Assembly (NCBI RefSeq): GCF_008364845.1
Contig: NZ_VTTP01000005.1
Span: forward strand, 124,001-188,000
DNA: 64,000 bases
Direction: 5' to 3'
Origin: Actinotalea subterranea
GTDB taxonomy: Bacteria > Actinomycetota > Actinomycetes > Actinomycetales > Cellulomonadaceae
The first letter of the stretch is position 1. Every line of letters begins with the position of its first letter. Position numbers and translations under genes: made by a program. Below the pieces are notes generated by a model. The model did no database searches, was not told the DNA's origin, and worked only from the letters and a program-made list of their open reading frames with translations. Positions 44,562 to 53,058 of the stretch are shown one piece after another.

Positions 44562-44633
44562 GCCGAGGTCGGCCCCTCCTGCCGAGGTCGGCCCTCCGAA
44601 CGCCCGACCTCGGCGCGATCGTCCGACCTCGGC
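44562..44633. repeat. GAGGTCGG inverted repeat between convergent genes
   Basis: Two direct GCCGAGGTCGG copies (44562-44572, 44581-44591) face two inverted CCGACCTCGGC copies (44604-44614, 44623-44633). They form nested hairpins between the convergent GH42 and aldo/keto reductase genes and are suited to two-way termination. Confidence 0.85.
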
Positions 44634-44730
44634 GAGAGCGGCCGGGCGCGGCGCGAGCGGCCGCGGGGCGACGGGCGGGGATGCGCCGACCGGGCGAGGC
44701 CGGCTGGCCGGGCGGGGCGTCGTGCGTGGG

Positions 44731-45759
44731 TCAGTGGGCCGTGCCGTCGACGGCGTGCTCCTCGATCGCGGCGAGCTCGTCGGGCGTCAGGGGGCCGGCC
44801 TCGAGGGCGCGGACGTTCGCCTCGAGCTGGTCGACGCTGCTCGCACCGATGAGCGCGGAGGTGACCCGCTGGTCGCGCAGCACCCAGCTCAGGGCGAGCT
44901 GCGCGAGGCTCTGACCACGGCCGGCGGCGATCTCGTTGAGCGCCCGCGCCCGGTTCAGGTAGGTGTCCGAGATGCGCTCGGGTCGCAGGAAGTGCCCGAC
45001 GGCGGCCCGCGAACCCGCGGGCACCTGCCCGCTGAGGTAGCGATCCGTGAGGAGGCCCTGCGCGAGCGGCGAGAACACGATCACGCCCACGCCGAGGTCC
45101 GCCACCGCGTCGAGCAGCGTCTCCTCCTCGCCGTCACGGACGAGCTCGACGTGGCGGTTGAACATCGAGTAGCTCGGCTGGTGGATGAGCAGGGGCGTGC
45201 CCAGGTCAGCGAGCACGCGGGCCGCCTCACGGGTCTGCGACGGCGAGTAGTTGGAGATGCCTGCATACAGTGCGCGGCCGCTCGTCACGGCCGTGTGCAG
45301 CGCACCCATCGTCTCCTCGATCGGCACCGTCGGGTCAGGGCGGTGGGAGTAGAAGATGTCGACGTTGTCGAGGCCCATGCGGCGCAGCGACTGGTCGAGC
45401 GAGGACAGCAGGTACTTGCGCGACCCGCCGTCGCCGTACGGACCCGGCCACATGTCGTAACCCGCCTTGGTCGAGATCACGAGCTCGTCGCGGTACGGGC
45501 GCAGGTCCTTGGCGAGCACCTGACCGAACGCCTCCTCGGCCGCACCGGGGGGCGGGCCGTAGTTGTTGGCGAGGTCGATGTGCGTGACGCCCAGGTCGAA
45601 CGCGCGGCGCAGGATCGCGCGCTGGTTCGCGAACGCGTGGGTGTGACCGAAGTTGTGCCACAGCCCGAGCGACAGGGCGGGCAGGTCGAGCCCTGAACGA
45701 CCCGTCCGGCGGTAGGTCATGGTGTCGTAGCGGTCGTCGGCGGCCCTGAACGGCGTCAT
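44731..45759 (-). CDS. Aldo/keto reductase, YghZ (L-glyceraldehyde 3-phosphate reductase)-like
   Basis: 342 residues. The catalytic tetrad is visible: Asp in HIDLANNYG with Tyr in NNYGPPPG, Lys in ISTKAGYDMWPG and His in IFYSHRPDP. RKYLLSSLDQSLRRMGLDNVDIFY and WVLRDQRVTSALIGASS are typical of the YghZ/Kv-beta-like branch. Detoxifies or reduces aldehydes with NADPH. ATG 45759 lies seven bases after a TAGCGT box. Divergent from trmL. Confidence 0.87.
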   Translation of the reverse strand: MTPFRAADDRYDTMTYRRTGRSGLDLPALSLGLWHNFGHTHAFANQRAILRRAFDLGVTHIDLANNYGPPPGAAEEAFGQVLAKDLRPYRDELVISTKAGYDMWPGPYGDGGSRKYLLSSLDQSLRRMGLDNVDIFYSHRPDPTVPIEETMGALHTAVTSGRALYAGISNYSPSQTREAARVLADLGTPLLIHQPSYSMFNRHVELVRDGEEETLLDAVADLGVGVIVFSPLAQGLLTDRYLSGQVPAGSRAAVGHFLRPERISDTYLNRARALNEIAAGRGQSLAQLALSWVLRDQRVTSALIGASSVDQLEANVRALEAGPLTPDELAAIEEHAVDGTAH

Positions 45760-45834
45760 GGACCCCACGCTAACGCGCGCCGCCGACAGGCGGTGCCGAC
45801 GAAGCCCGGTGCCGGCGGGGCGCGGTGCGGGTGG

Positions 45835-45840
45835 CAGACT
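45835..45840 (+). promoter_or_regulatory. -10 box of a probable leaderless promoter (trmL)
   Basis: CAGACT lies six bases before GTG 45847. The divergent aldo/keto reductase has TAGCGT at 45772-45767 seven bases before its ATG. Confidence 0.45.
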
Positions 45841-45846
45841 CGCGCC

Positions 45847-46311
45847 GTGCTGCGCGTGATGTTCTTCGAGCCCAGGATCGCCGGGAACACCGGTGCGACG
45901 ATCCGCACGTCGGCCGCGACGGGCGCCGAGCTCCACCTCGTCGAGCCCCTGGGCTTCGACCTGTCGGAGCCCAAGCTGCGCAGGGCCGGGCTCGACTACC
46001 ACGACCTCGCCCACGTCGTCGTGCACCCGGACCTCCCAACCGCTCTCGACGCGATGCCCGACGCGCGGGTGCTCGCCTTCACGACGCAGGCGACGACGTC
46101 GTACACGGACGTCTCCTACGCCGACGGCGACGTGCTGCTCTTCGGGCCGGAGCCGACCGGCCTGCCGGCCGACGTCCTCGCGCACCCCCGGGTGACCGCG
46201 CAGCTGCGCATCCCGATGCTCGCGGGCCGACGCTCGCTCAACCTCTCCAACTGCGCGGCCATCGCCTGCTACGAGGCGTGGCGACAGCTCGGCTTCCCCG
46301 GCGCGAGCTGA
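45847..46311 (+). CDS. trmL: tRNA (cytidine(34)-2'-O)-methyltransferase TrmL
   Basis: 154 residues, SPOUT fold with trefoil knot. FEPRIAGNTGATIRT at the start, LLFGPEPTGLPADVL, and IPMLAGRRSLNLSNCAAIACYEAWRQLG at the end are diagnostic. It methylates the wobble ribose of tRNA-Leu. GTG 45847 is placed by the -10 box and by the usual start of the family. The 97 bases after it (46312-46408) hold GGACCG/CGGTCC inverted repeats. Confidence 0.92.
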   Translation: MLRVMFFEPRIAGNTGATIRTSAATGAELHLVEPLGFDLSEPKLRRAGLDYHDLAHVVVHPDLPTALDAMPDARVLAFTTQATTSYTDVSYADGDVLLFGPEPTGLPADVLAHPRVTAQLRIPMLAGRRSLNLSNCAAIACYEAWRQLGFPGAS

Positions 46312-46408
46312 GGCGGATCCCCCGGGACCGGGCGCCGGTCCGGACCGTCCCGGTCGACGCGCAGACGATCCCGTCGGAGCGTGGACGGTCCCGGCCGGTG
46401 CCGGCCGG

Positions 46409-46711
46409 TCAGTTCAGGATCGCGACGTTCTCGACCTCGATGTCGCGGGCCTTCTCGCGGTGGTCCGCGAGCGCGACCCGGATCGCCTCGAGGGCGGCGG
46501 TGAGCCGCTCGATGCCCGCGTTGAGGCGTCGCCGGTAGTCGAGCTCGGCGATGCGTGACGGCGTCGTCGGGTCCCAGCCCACGATCTCGGCGTCGACCGC
46601 CGCGAGCAGGTCGGCGAGCTGGCTGACGAGCGCGTCGTGCGCCGTCGTCATCGCCGTCTCCATCGTAGAGAGGGAGTCCTGCCGGACGACGAGGGTGCGC
46701 TGCTCGCTCAT
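46409..46711 (-). CDS. WXG100-like small helical protein
   Basis: 100 residues, all-helical, with GWDPTTPSRIAELDY at the midpoint where WXG100 proteins have their Trp-x-Gly turn. The end ARDIEVENVAILN lacks a clear YxxxD/E secretion motif. Its ATG overlaps the stop of the neighbouring helical protein. Together they look like an Esx-type pair, yet no EccC ATPase or other type VII component is in the window. Confidence 0.6.
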   Translation of the reverse strand: MSEQRTLVVRQDSLSTMETAMTTAHDALVSQLADLLAAVDAEIVGWDPTTPSRIAELDYRRRLNAGIERLTAALEAIRVALADHREKARDIEVENVAILN

Positions 46712-47025
46712 GAGGGGCCTCCCAGACGGCCCGCGATGCGGGAGTAGGCGGCGTGCTGGCGCTGCTCGGTCTCGGCGGCCGTCTCGTCGACGGCCGTGAG
46801 CTTGGCCGCGTACGCGGAGAGCGTCGGGATGAGGTCGCCCGCGGCGTCGTACCAGGCGCTCAGCGCCTCGGCGAGCGCGCCGGCCGCTCCCCCGCGGAAC
46901 CCCTCGGACGCGTCGGCGACCGCCGTCCCGAGGTCGCGGAGGGTGGACTCGACGTCAGGCAGCGCGCCGGTCACGAGCGCGGCGGCCCGCGCCTGCGCAC
47001 CGATCTGGAGCTCGGTCCCGGACAT
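46708..47025 (-). CDS. WXG100-like small helical protein, partner of the gene downstream
   Basis: 105 residues. Helix, then GGAAGALAEALSAWYDAAGDL at mid-protein in place of the WxG turn, then a second helix ending in TEQRQHAAYSRIAGRLGG. Size and hairpin layout match the ESAT-6/WXG100 superfamily, sequence identity is low. The 4-base overlap with the 46409-46711 gene argues for a heterodimeric pair. Confidence 0.55.
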   Translation of the reverse strand: MSGTELQIGAQARAAALVTGALPDVESTLRDLGTAVADASEGFRGGAAGALAEALSAWYDAAGDLIPTLSAYAAKLTAVDETAAETEQRQHAAYSRIAGRLGGPS

Positions 47026-47160
47026 TGCCCCCCTCAGCGTGATCGACCCTCGACCGACCGGGTCATCCTAGGCGGGGCGGGCGGCGCCGTCACCGCTGGG
47101 CCCATGGTTCGGGCGCGGGCCGTGCCGCACGCTGCCAGCAGGGGCATCGACCGCCCCGCG

Positions 47161-47191
47161 TTGACAAACGGTGTTGCCGCGACAGCACACT
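47161..47191 (+). promoter_or_regulatory. Promoter of the XRE-cupin regulator
   Basis: TTGACA (47161-47166), a 19-base spacer, CACACT (47186-47191), then six bases to ATG 47198. The -35 is a perfect consensus match, the only one noticed in the window. The transcript would be leaderless. Confidence 0.5.
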
Positions 47192-47197
47192 GCGGTC

Positions 47198-47821
47198 ATG
47201 GCAGAGGCGGATCCGCGGGACCTCGACGTCGTGCTCGAGGGCGTCGGGCCCCGCCTGCGGGCCCTGCGGCTCCGGCGCGAGACGACGCTCGCGCAGCTGT
47301 CCGCCGCGACAGGGATATCGGTGAGCACCCTGTCCCGCCTCGAGTCGGGCGGGCGCCGGCCCACGTTGGAGCTCCTGCTGCCGCTCGCGCGCGTGCACCA
47401 GGTGCCGCTCGACGAGCTGGTCGGCGCACCACCGACCGGCGACCCGCGCGTGCACGAGCGCCCCATCCGCCGAGGCGGCTCGACGTACCTCCCGCTCACC
47501 AGGCGCCCCGGCGGCCTGCGCGCGTACAAGCAGGTCATCCCGCCCACGCCCGCCCTCCCCGCGGGCGCCGAGCCGCAGATGCAGACGCACGAGGGGTACG
47601 AGTGGCTCTACGTGCTCTCGGGTCGCATCCGGCTCCAGCTCGCCGAGCACGACCTCGTGCTCTCCGCGGGCGAGGTCGCGGAGTTCGACACGCGGATGCC
47701 CCACCGGGTCAGCAACCCCGGGACGGGCCCTGCCGAGGTGCTCAACCTCTTCGGTCCGCAGGGTGAGCGCCTGCACGTCCGGGCCCGGCCGTCACGCACG
47801 GACCGACGCCCGGCCGGCTGA
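47198..47821 (+). CDS. XRE-family regulator with C-terminal cupin
   Basis: 207 residues. N-terminal HTH: LRALRLRRETTLAQLSAATGISVSTLSRLESGGRRPTL region (about 20-57). The C-terminal cupin has QTHEGYEWLYVLSGRIRLQLAEHDLVLSAGEVAEFD and MPHRVSNPG with metal- or ligand-binding His/Glu. Such regulators sense a small molecule such as a polyamine, sugar or amino acid. It stands upstream of the GH51 gene but that gene has its own LacI-type operator, so a link is uncertain. Confidence 0.85.
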   Translation: MAEADPRDLDVVLEGVGPRLRALRLRRETTLAQLSAATGISVSTLSRLESGGRRPTLELLLPLARVHQVPLDELVGAPPTGDPRVHERPIRRGGSTYLPLTRRPGGLRAYKQVIPPTPALPAGAEPQMQTHEGYEWLYVLSGRIRLQLAEHDLVLSAGEVAEFDTRMPHRVSNPGTGPAEVLNLFGPQGERLHVRARPSRTDRRPAG

Positions 47822-47946
47822 GGCCGCGAGCCGGGTCGACCGGGCGCCGCGTGGCCCGGGGACCCGCGGGCGTCCCGGGCTGCACTCCGTGCGTGACATG
47901 CCCGACGCGCCGAATGCGCCCGCCACGGCGGTCCGTGGCCCTACCA

Positions 47947-47960
47947 TTGCAACGTTGTAG
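47947..47960 (+). promoter_or_regulatory. LacI-type operator before the GH51 gene
   Basis: TTGCAACGTTGTAG, a near-palindrome matching 12 of 14 bases of TTGCAACGTTGCAA. It resembles the sites at 50667-50681 and 50693-50710 upstream of the ABC operon, so the repressor at 49608 probably controls both. Confidence 0.6.
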
Positions 47961-47982
47961 AACTTCGAGGACGAGGCTTCCG

Positions 47983-49512
47983 ATGACCAACGCCCGCATC
48001 ACGCTGCACCCCGACTTCACGGTCGGCACCGTCGACCGCCGCCTGTTCGGCTCGTTCGTCGAGCACCTGGGCCGCGCCGTGTACACCGGCATCTACGAGC
48101 CGGGTCACCCGACCGCCGACGGGGACGGGTTCCGCGAGGACGTCGCCGACCTGACGCGCGAGCTCGGCGTCAGCATGGTCAGGTACCCGGGCGGCAACTT
48201 CGTGTCGAACTACGTGTGGGAGGACGGCGTCGGGCCCCGCGAGGAGCGCAAGCCGTTCATCGACCTCGCGTGGCGCACCATCGAGCCCAACGAGGTCGGC
48301 ACCGACGAGTTCCTGCAGTGGGCCGAGCGCATGGGCATCGAGCCGATGATGGCCGTCAACCTGGGCACACGCGGCGTGGACGCAGCCGCCGCGCTCGTCG
48401 AGTACTGCAACGGCGAGGCCGGCTCGCGCTGGGCCGACCTGCGCATCGCGAACGGCCGGGCGAAGCCCTACGGCGTGCGCCTGTGGTGCCTGGGCAACGA
48501 GATGGACGGGCCCTGGCAGATCGGCCACAAGGACGCGCACGAGTACGGCAAGCTCGCGGCCGAGGCGGGCAAGGCCATGAAGCTCGTCGACCCGAGCATC
48601 GAGCTCGTCGCGTGCGGGTCGTCCTCGATGCAGATGCCCACGTTCGGCGAGTGGGAGCGCACCGTCCTGAGCTACACGTACGACCTCGTCGACCACATCT
48701 CGATGCACGCCTACTACGAGGAGCTCGAGGGGGACCGCGCGAGCTTCCTCGCGTCGGGCACCGCGATGGACCGGTTCATCCGCCGGGTCGTCGCATCGGC
48801 CGACGCCGTCGGCGCCCAGCGCCGCTCCGACAAGGAGATCACCATCTCCTTCGACGAGTGGAACGTCTGGTACCTCGAGTCCCGCTTCCCGGGCGAGCAG
48901 AACCTCCCGCTCCAGCGTGACGCCCCGCGCATCATCGAGGACGTCTACTCCGGCCTCGACGCCGTGGTCGTCGGCGACCTGCTGGTCACGCTGCTCAACC
49001 ACGCGGACCGGGTGCCCGTGGCGTGCCTCGCGCAGCTCGTCAACGTGATCGCCCCGATCATGACGGAGCCGGGCGGCGAGGCCTGGCGCCAGCCGACCTT
49101 CCACCCGTTCGCGACGACGGCGCAGCTCGCCCGCGGCGTCGCGCTCGACCTCCGCGTCCAGGTCCCGACGACGACCAGCGCACGGCACGGCGAGACGCCC
49201 GTCGTCACGGCCGCGGCCACGTGGGACGAGGCGCCCGACGGCGCGGGTGCCCTCGCGCTGTTCCTCACGAACCGCGGCGCGGAGCCCGCCGAGGTCACGA
49301 TCGAGCACGACGGCCTCACGGTGCGCATCGACGGCGGGGCCCAGATGGTCGCCGACAGCCGCCCGGCCGTCGAGGGCCCCGCGCACGCGGCCTCCGTGAT
49401 CGAGCAGTGCTGGAGCGAGCTCCCGGCCCTCGGCGAGGCGACGGGCCGCACCACGGTGACGCTCGCGCCCGAGTCCTGGACGGCGCTGCGCGGGGTCGCG
49501 ACGCGCGGCTGA
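47983..49512 (+). CDS. Alpha-L-arabinofuranosidase, GH51
   Basis: 509 residues. The acid/base Glu is in WCLGNEMDGPWQ and the nucleophile Glu in ISFDEWNVWY. MVRYPGGNFVSNYVWEDGVG and HISMHAYYEE are family motifs. No signal peptide, so it acts inside the cell on arabino-oligosaccharides brought in by a transporter such as the ABC system encoded at 50761-53997. ATG 47983 follows a GAGG-containing leader and the operator at 47947. Confidence 0.95.
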   Translation: MTNARITLHPDFTVGTVDRRLFGSFVEHLGRAVYTGIYEPGHPTADGDGFREDVADLTRELGVSMVRYPGGNFVSNYVWEDGVGPREERKPFIDLAWRTIEPNEVGTDEFLQWAERMGIEPMMAVNLGTRGVDAAAALVEYCNGEAGSRWADLRIANGRAKPYGVRLWCLGNEMDGPWQIGHKDAHEYGKLAAEAGKAMKLVDPSIELVACGSSSMQMPTFGEWERTVLSYTYDLVDHISMHAYYEELEGDRASFLASGTAMDRFIRRVVASADAVGAQRRSDKEITISFDEWNVWYLESRFPGEQNLPLQRDAPRIIEDVYSGLDAVVVGDLLVTLLNHADRVPVACLAQLVNVIAPIMTEPGGEAWRQPTFHPFATTAQLARGVALDLRVQVPTTTSARHGETPVVTAAATWDEAPDGAGALALFLTNRGAEPAEVTIEHDGLTVRIDGGAQMVADSRPAVEGPAHAASVIEQCWSELPALGEATGRTTVTLAPESWTALRGVATRG

Positions 49513-49518
49513 GCACGC

Positions 49519-49564
49519 TGACGTGCCGGGCGGGCTGGCGCACGCCTACCCGCCCGGCACGTCA
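49519..49564. terminator. Two-way terminator hairpin
   Basis: TGACGTGCCGGGCGGG at 49519-49534 pairs perfectly over 16 bp with 49549-49564 around a 14-base loop. It lies between the convergent GH51 and LacI genes. Confidence 0.75.
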
Positions 49565-49607
49565 GGCCGTCGGGCCGTGACGCGTCGCTCAGGCGGACGC
49601 GACACTG

Positions 49608-50627
49608 TCAGGCGTCGCGCGGTGCGGTGCTCTCGCGCACGCGCAGGGCGTGCGGCGCCCGCACCTCGACGGCGGGCGCGTCGGGCTCGCCGATCCGCGC
49701 GGAGATCCGCGCGACCGCCTCGCGTGCGATGAACGGGGTGTCGAGGGACACGGTGCTGAGGCTGGGGCGCGCGTACCGCCCCTCCTCCACGTCGTCGATC
49801 CCGATCACGGCGACGTCCTCGGGAACTCGCAGCCCGGCGTCGAACACCGCTCGCATCGCGCCCATCGCCAGCAGGTCGGAGTAGCAGAAGATCGCGTCCG
49901 GCCGGTCGGGTGCGTCCAGGAGCTCCCGGGTGGCGCGGTAGCCGTCGGCCCGGCGGTAGTGCGCGGCGGCCCGCAGGAGGTCCGGCTCCGGCTCGATGCC
50001 GGCGGCCCGCAGGGCGCGCTCGTACCCGGTGGTGCGCTGCTGGGGTGTCGCATAGTCCTCGTCGGGCTGCGCGCCGATCGCCGCGATGCGGCGCCTCCCC
50101 CCGGCGATCAGGTGCGCGACGGCGTCCTGCGCGGCCTGGACGTTGTCGATCGCGACGTGGTCGTACCTGCCGTCGAAGTCGTGCTCACCGAGGAGGACGA
50201 GCGGCATGGTCCGGCTCGCCTGCATCTCGAGGAGCTCGGCGCGGGTGACGAGCGGGCTGAAGAGGACGCCGTCGAAGAGCATCGTGCGATCGGCGCCCGT
50301 GAGCAGCTCCCGCTCCCGCTCGTGGTCGTGGCCGGTCTGGTCGATCATCACGCGGTAGCCCAGCTCGGCAGCCGCGTTGATGACCTCGCGCGCGAGCTCC
50401 GCGAAGTACGGCAGGTCGATCTCGGGGACCACGAGGGCGAGGACACCCGTGCGGCCCGTGCGCAGGGTGCGCGCGACCGGGTTGGGGCGGTAGTCGAGCT
50501 CCTCGATCGCGTCGAGCACCCGGCGACGCATCTTGTCGCTCACGTGCGTGTAGCCGCTGACGACGTTCGACACCGTGCGCACAGAGACCTGTGCATGCTC
50601 GGCGACATCGCGCAGAGTGGCGACCAT
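49608..50627 (-). CDS. LacI-family transcriptional repressor
   Basis: 339 residues. N-terminal HTH and hinge: ATLRDVAEHAQVSVRTVSNV and RRVLDAIEELDYRPNPVARTL. The C-terminal periplasmic-binding-protein-like domain has the usual GVLFSPLVTRAELLEM and AIFCYSDLLAMGAM segments for an inducer such as an arabinose oligomer. Divergent from the ABC operon with two operator candidates in the 133-base gap. ATG 50627 is fixed by the conserved HTH start. Confidence 0.93.
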   Translation of the reverse strand: MVATLRDVAEHAQVSVRTVSNVVSGYTHVSDKMRRRVLDAIEELDYRPNPVARTLRTGRTGVLALVVPEIDLPYFAELAREVINAAAELGYRVMIDQTGHDHERERELLTGADRTMLFDGVLFSPLVTRAELLEMQASRTMPLVLLGEHDFDGRYDHVAIDNVQAAQDAVAHLIAGGRRRIAAIGAQPDEDYATPQQRTTGYERALRAAGIEPEPDLLRAAAHYRRADGYRATRELLDAPDRPDAIFCYSDLLAMGAMRAVFDAGLRVPEDVAVIGIDDVEEGRYARPSLSTVSLDTPFIAREAVARISARIGEPDAPAVEVRAPHALRVRESTAPRDA

Positions 50628-50666
50628 GGCAAACCCCCTCGTCGGCTCCGGGCTCCAGCATAGGGC

Positions 50667-50681
50667 TTGCAACGTCTGCAA
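50667..50681. promoter_or_regulatory. LacI-type operator in the divergent lacI/ABC spacer
   Basis: TTGCAACGTCTGCAA: arms TTGCA and TGCAA around ACGTC. It is close to the operator at 47947 before the GH51 gene. Confidence 0.6.
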
Positions 50682-50692
50682 AGCCGCGCTAG

Positions 50693-50710
50693 TTTGCACA
50701 CGTTGGCAAA
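50693..50710. promoter_or_regulatory. Second LacI-type operator in the divergent spacer
   Basis: TTTGCACACGTTGGCAAA: arms TTTGC and GCAAA with ACGTTG inside. With the site at 50667 it would allow cooperative repression of both directions. Confidence 0.5.
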
Positions 50711-50760
50711 GCCGGTGCGACCCCCCGCGCCGGACCGATCGCTCGGACAAGGGAGTGCCG

Positions 50761-52155
50761 ATGCACCCGAACCACCACCGGACCAGCCGGGCGCCACGGC
50801 GCCACCCCGTCGCGCTCGCCGCCGGCCTGCTGGTCACGGCCACCGCGCTGGCCGCCTGCGGGCCCTCCATCGGCGGGGCCGACGGCGGCACCGACGAGGA
50901 GACCTCCGCCACGGACGGACGCCTCCAGGCCCCCACGCAGGACAGCCCCAGCGGCGAGATCACGATCTGGGACCGCTCGGGAGACCTGTACGCGGTGTTC
51001 GACGCCGTGATCGACGACTTCAACGAGGTCTACCCGGACATCGTCGTGCACCACGAGGCCGTCGACATCGACGCCAAGCTCCAGAACACCCTCATCACCG
51101 AGACGGACGTGCCCGACGGCGTCTTCCTCGACGACGCCAAGGTCGCCGGGTTCGCCCCGTACCTGTGGGACGTCACCGACGTCCTCGAGCCCTACGTCGC
51201 GGACATCGCCCAGCAGAAGGTCGACGTCAGCTCGCTCGACGGCGGCATCTACGGCGTGCCCTTCGACCTCGACCCGGGCCTCCTGTTCTACAACGCGACC
51301 GCCCTCGAGGCCGCGGGCGTCGACGTCACGCAGATCGCCACGTACGACGACCTGCTCGAGGCCGCACGCCAGTACCAGGCGGCGGTGCCCGACGCGAAGC
51401 CGATCCACCTCGAGCAGAGCGCGTTCCTGGGACAGCTCCAGCTCGAGATGTACGCGAGCCAGCTCGGCACGAGCCTCGCGGACGAGAACGGCGAGCTCCG
51501 GCTCGAGTCCGACGAGTACCGGCAGATCCTCACGTGGCTCGACACCGTGCAGCGCGAGGGCCTCGGCACCCGGGCGGAGTACCTGTCGCCCAGCGACGTC
51601 GGCCCCCTGGAGAACGGACAGCAGGTCTTCTACCCGTGGGCGATCTGGTTCTCGTTCGCACCCGAGCAGCAGCTCACGCAGACGTCTGGCGACTGGCGGG
51701 CCATGCCGCTGCCCGCCTGGGAGGAGGGCGGCGCCCGCTCAGGCGCGATGGGCGGGTCCTCGTTCGTGCTGCCGAAGGCCGGTGAGAACGCCGACCTCGC
51801 CTGGCTGTTCTACGAGTTCCTCATGTACGACGAGGCCGGCTACTCCGCCGTCTGGGGACAGAACGACACGTACCCCAACGGCCTGGCGACGTCGATCCCC
51901 GCGTACACGCCCGCCGCCGATCCCTCGAAGCCCCTGTTCGGTCCCGTCGCCGGGCTCGGCGGGCAGGACCTGTGGACCACGGCCGTCACCGCCGGCGCCG
52001 AGATCCCCGGCGGGGCACCGACGCCCGACTGGTGGGCCGGTGCCGTCGACTACCTCGGGACGGACCTCCAGAGGATGCTGGACGGCGAGCTCACCCCGGA
52101 CCAGGTCCTCGAGCAGGCGACGACGGACATCCAGACGAACCTCGTGGACCGGTAG
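50761..52155 (+). CDS. ABC sugar transporter substrate-binding lipoprotein
   Basis: 464 residues. Lipoprotein signal peptide with the lipobox LAAC (Cys at about 32), then an acidic linker and a family 1 extracellular binding fold: EITIWDRSGDLYAVFDAVIDDF, VPFDLDPGLLFYNATALEAAG and SFVLPKAGENADLAWLF. It binds the incoming oligosaccharide outside the membrane. It is first in the operon with two permeases and a GH2 hydrolase. No ATPase is encoded here; a shared MsiK-type ATPase elsewhere is likely, as usual in actinobacteria. Confidence 0.93.
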   Translation: MHPNHHRTSRAPRRHPVALAAGLLVTATALAACGPSIGGADGGTDEETSATDGRLQAPTQDSPSGEITIWDRSGDLYAVFDAVIDDFNEVYPDIVVHHEAVDIDAKLQNTLITETDVPDGVFLDDAKVAGFAPYLWDVTDVLEPYVADIAQQKVDVSSLDGGIYGVPFDLDPGLLFYNATALEAAGVDVTQIATYDDLLEAARQYQAAVPDAKPIHLEQSAFLGQLQLEMYASQLGTSLADENGELRLESDEYRQILTWLDTVQREGLGTRAEYLSPSDVGPLENGQQVFYPWAIWFSFAPEQQLTQTSGDWRAMPLPAWEEGGARSGAMGGSSFVLPKAGENADLAWLFYEFLMYDEAGYSAVWGQNDTYPNGLATSIPAYTPAADPSKPLFGPVAGLGGQDLWTTAVTAGAEIPGGAPTPDWWAGAVDYLGTDLQRMLDGELTPDQVLEQATTDIQTNLVDR

Positions 52156-53057
52156 TGACCGCACTCCTGACCACCTCGACCCGCGGCAGGCGCCGACCGC
52201 ACCTGCCGCGGGCCGTGGCCCCCTACGCGTTCGTCCTGCCGTTCGTGGCGATCTTCGTCGCGTTCAGCGTCTACCCGATGCTGTTCACGCTGCGGCTCTC
52301 CTTCACGGACTGGCACGGCTCCGGCGGCGCGCAGTGGGTGGGCCTCGGCAACTACACCTACCTCCTGGGCAACGAGGCGTTCTGGTCCTCTCTCGGCAAC
52401 TCCGCGGTGCTCTGGCTCCTCATCGTGCCGGTGCAGATGGTCCTGGCACTCCTCGTCGCCGTGCTCCTCGACAACGCACGCACGCGCATGCGGGGCTTCT
52501 ACCGGATCGCGTTCCTCGTGCCGTTCGTGACGCCGCTGGTCGCGGTCGCGCAGATCTGGGTGGTCGTCTTCGACCAGGACTACGGCGCCGTGAACGGCGT
52601 GCTCAACCTCGTGGGGCTGCCCGACGTCGGGTGGCTCACCACGACGCAGTGGGCCAAGCCGACCCTCGCGCTGCTCTTCCTGTGGAAGACCACGGGCTTC
52701 ATCGTGATCATCCTGCTGTCCGGGCTCCAGTCCATCGAGCCGAGCGTCTACGAGGCCGCCGCGATCGACGGGGCCTCGCGCAGCAGGCGGCTGTGGAGCA
52801 TCACGGTGCCGCTCGTGCGCCGCACCCTCATGTTCTCGGTGGTGCTGCAGACGCTCGCGGTGTTCCAGATGTTCGCCGAGCCGTTCGTCGTCACCGACGG
52901 CGGCCCGTACGGCTCGACGACGACAGCGGGCCTGCACCTGTACGACCACATCACGCGCGCCGACCTCGGCACCGGCGCCGCCAACTCGTTCCTGCTCGTG
53001 ATCGTCGTCATGGCGCTGTCGCTCGTGTTCGTGCGCCTGCTCCGGTCGGAGGACTGA
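52155..53057 (+). CDS. ABC sugar permease, MalF/LacF type
   Basis: 300 residues, six membrane helices. The EAA loop reads EAAAIDGASRSRRLWSITVP. PYAFVLPFVAIFVAFSVYPM is the first helix, usual for the family. GTG 52155 shares its first base with the last base of the TAG stop of the binding-protein gene, so translation is coupled. Confidence 0.93.
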   Translation: MTALLTTSTRGRRRPHLPRAVAPYAFVLPFVAIFVAFSVYPMLFTLRLSFTDWHGSGGAQWVGLGNYTYLLGNEAFWSSLGNSAVLWLLIVPVQMVLALLVAVLLDNARTRMRGFYRIAFLVPFVTPLVAVAQIWVVVFDQDYGAVNGVLNLVGLPDVGWLTTTQWAKPTLALLFLWKTTGFIVIILLSGLQSIEPSVYEAAAIDGASRSRRLWSITVPLVRRTLMFSVVLQTLAVFQMFAEPFVVTDGGPYGSTTTAGLHLYDHITRADLGTGAANSFLLVIVVMALSLVFVRLLRSED

Positions 53058-53058
53058 C

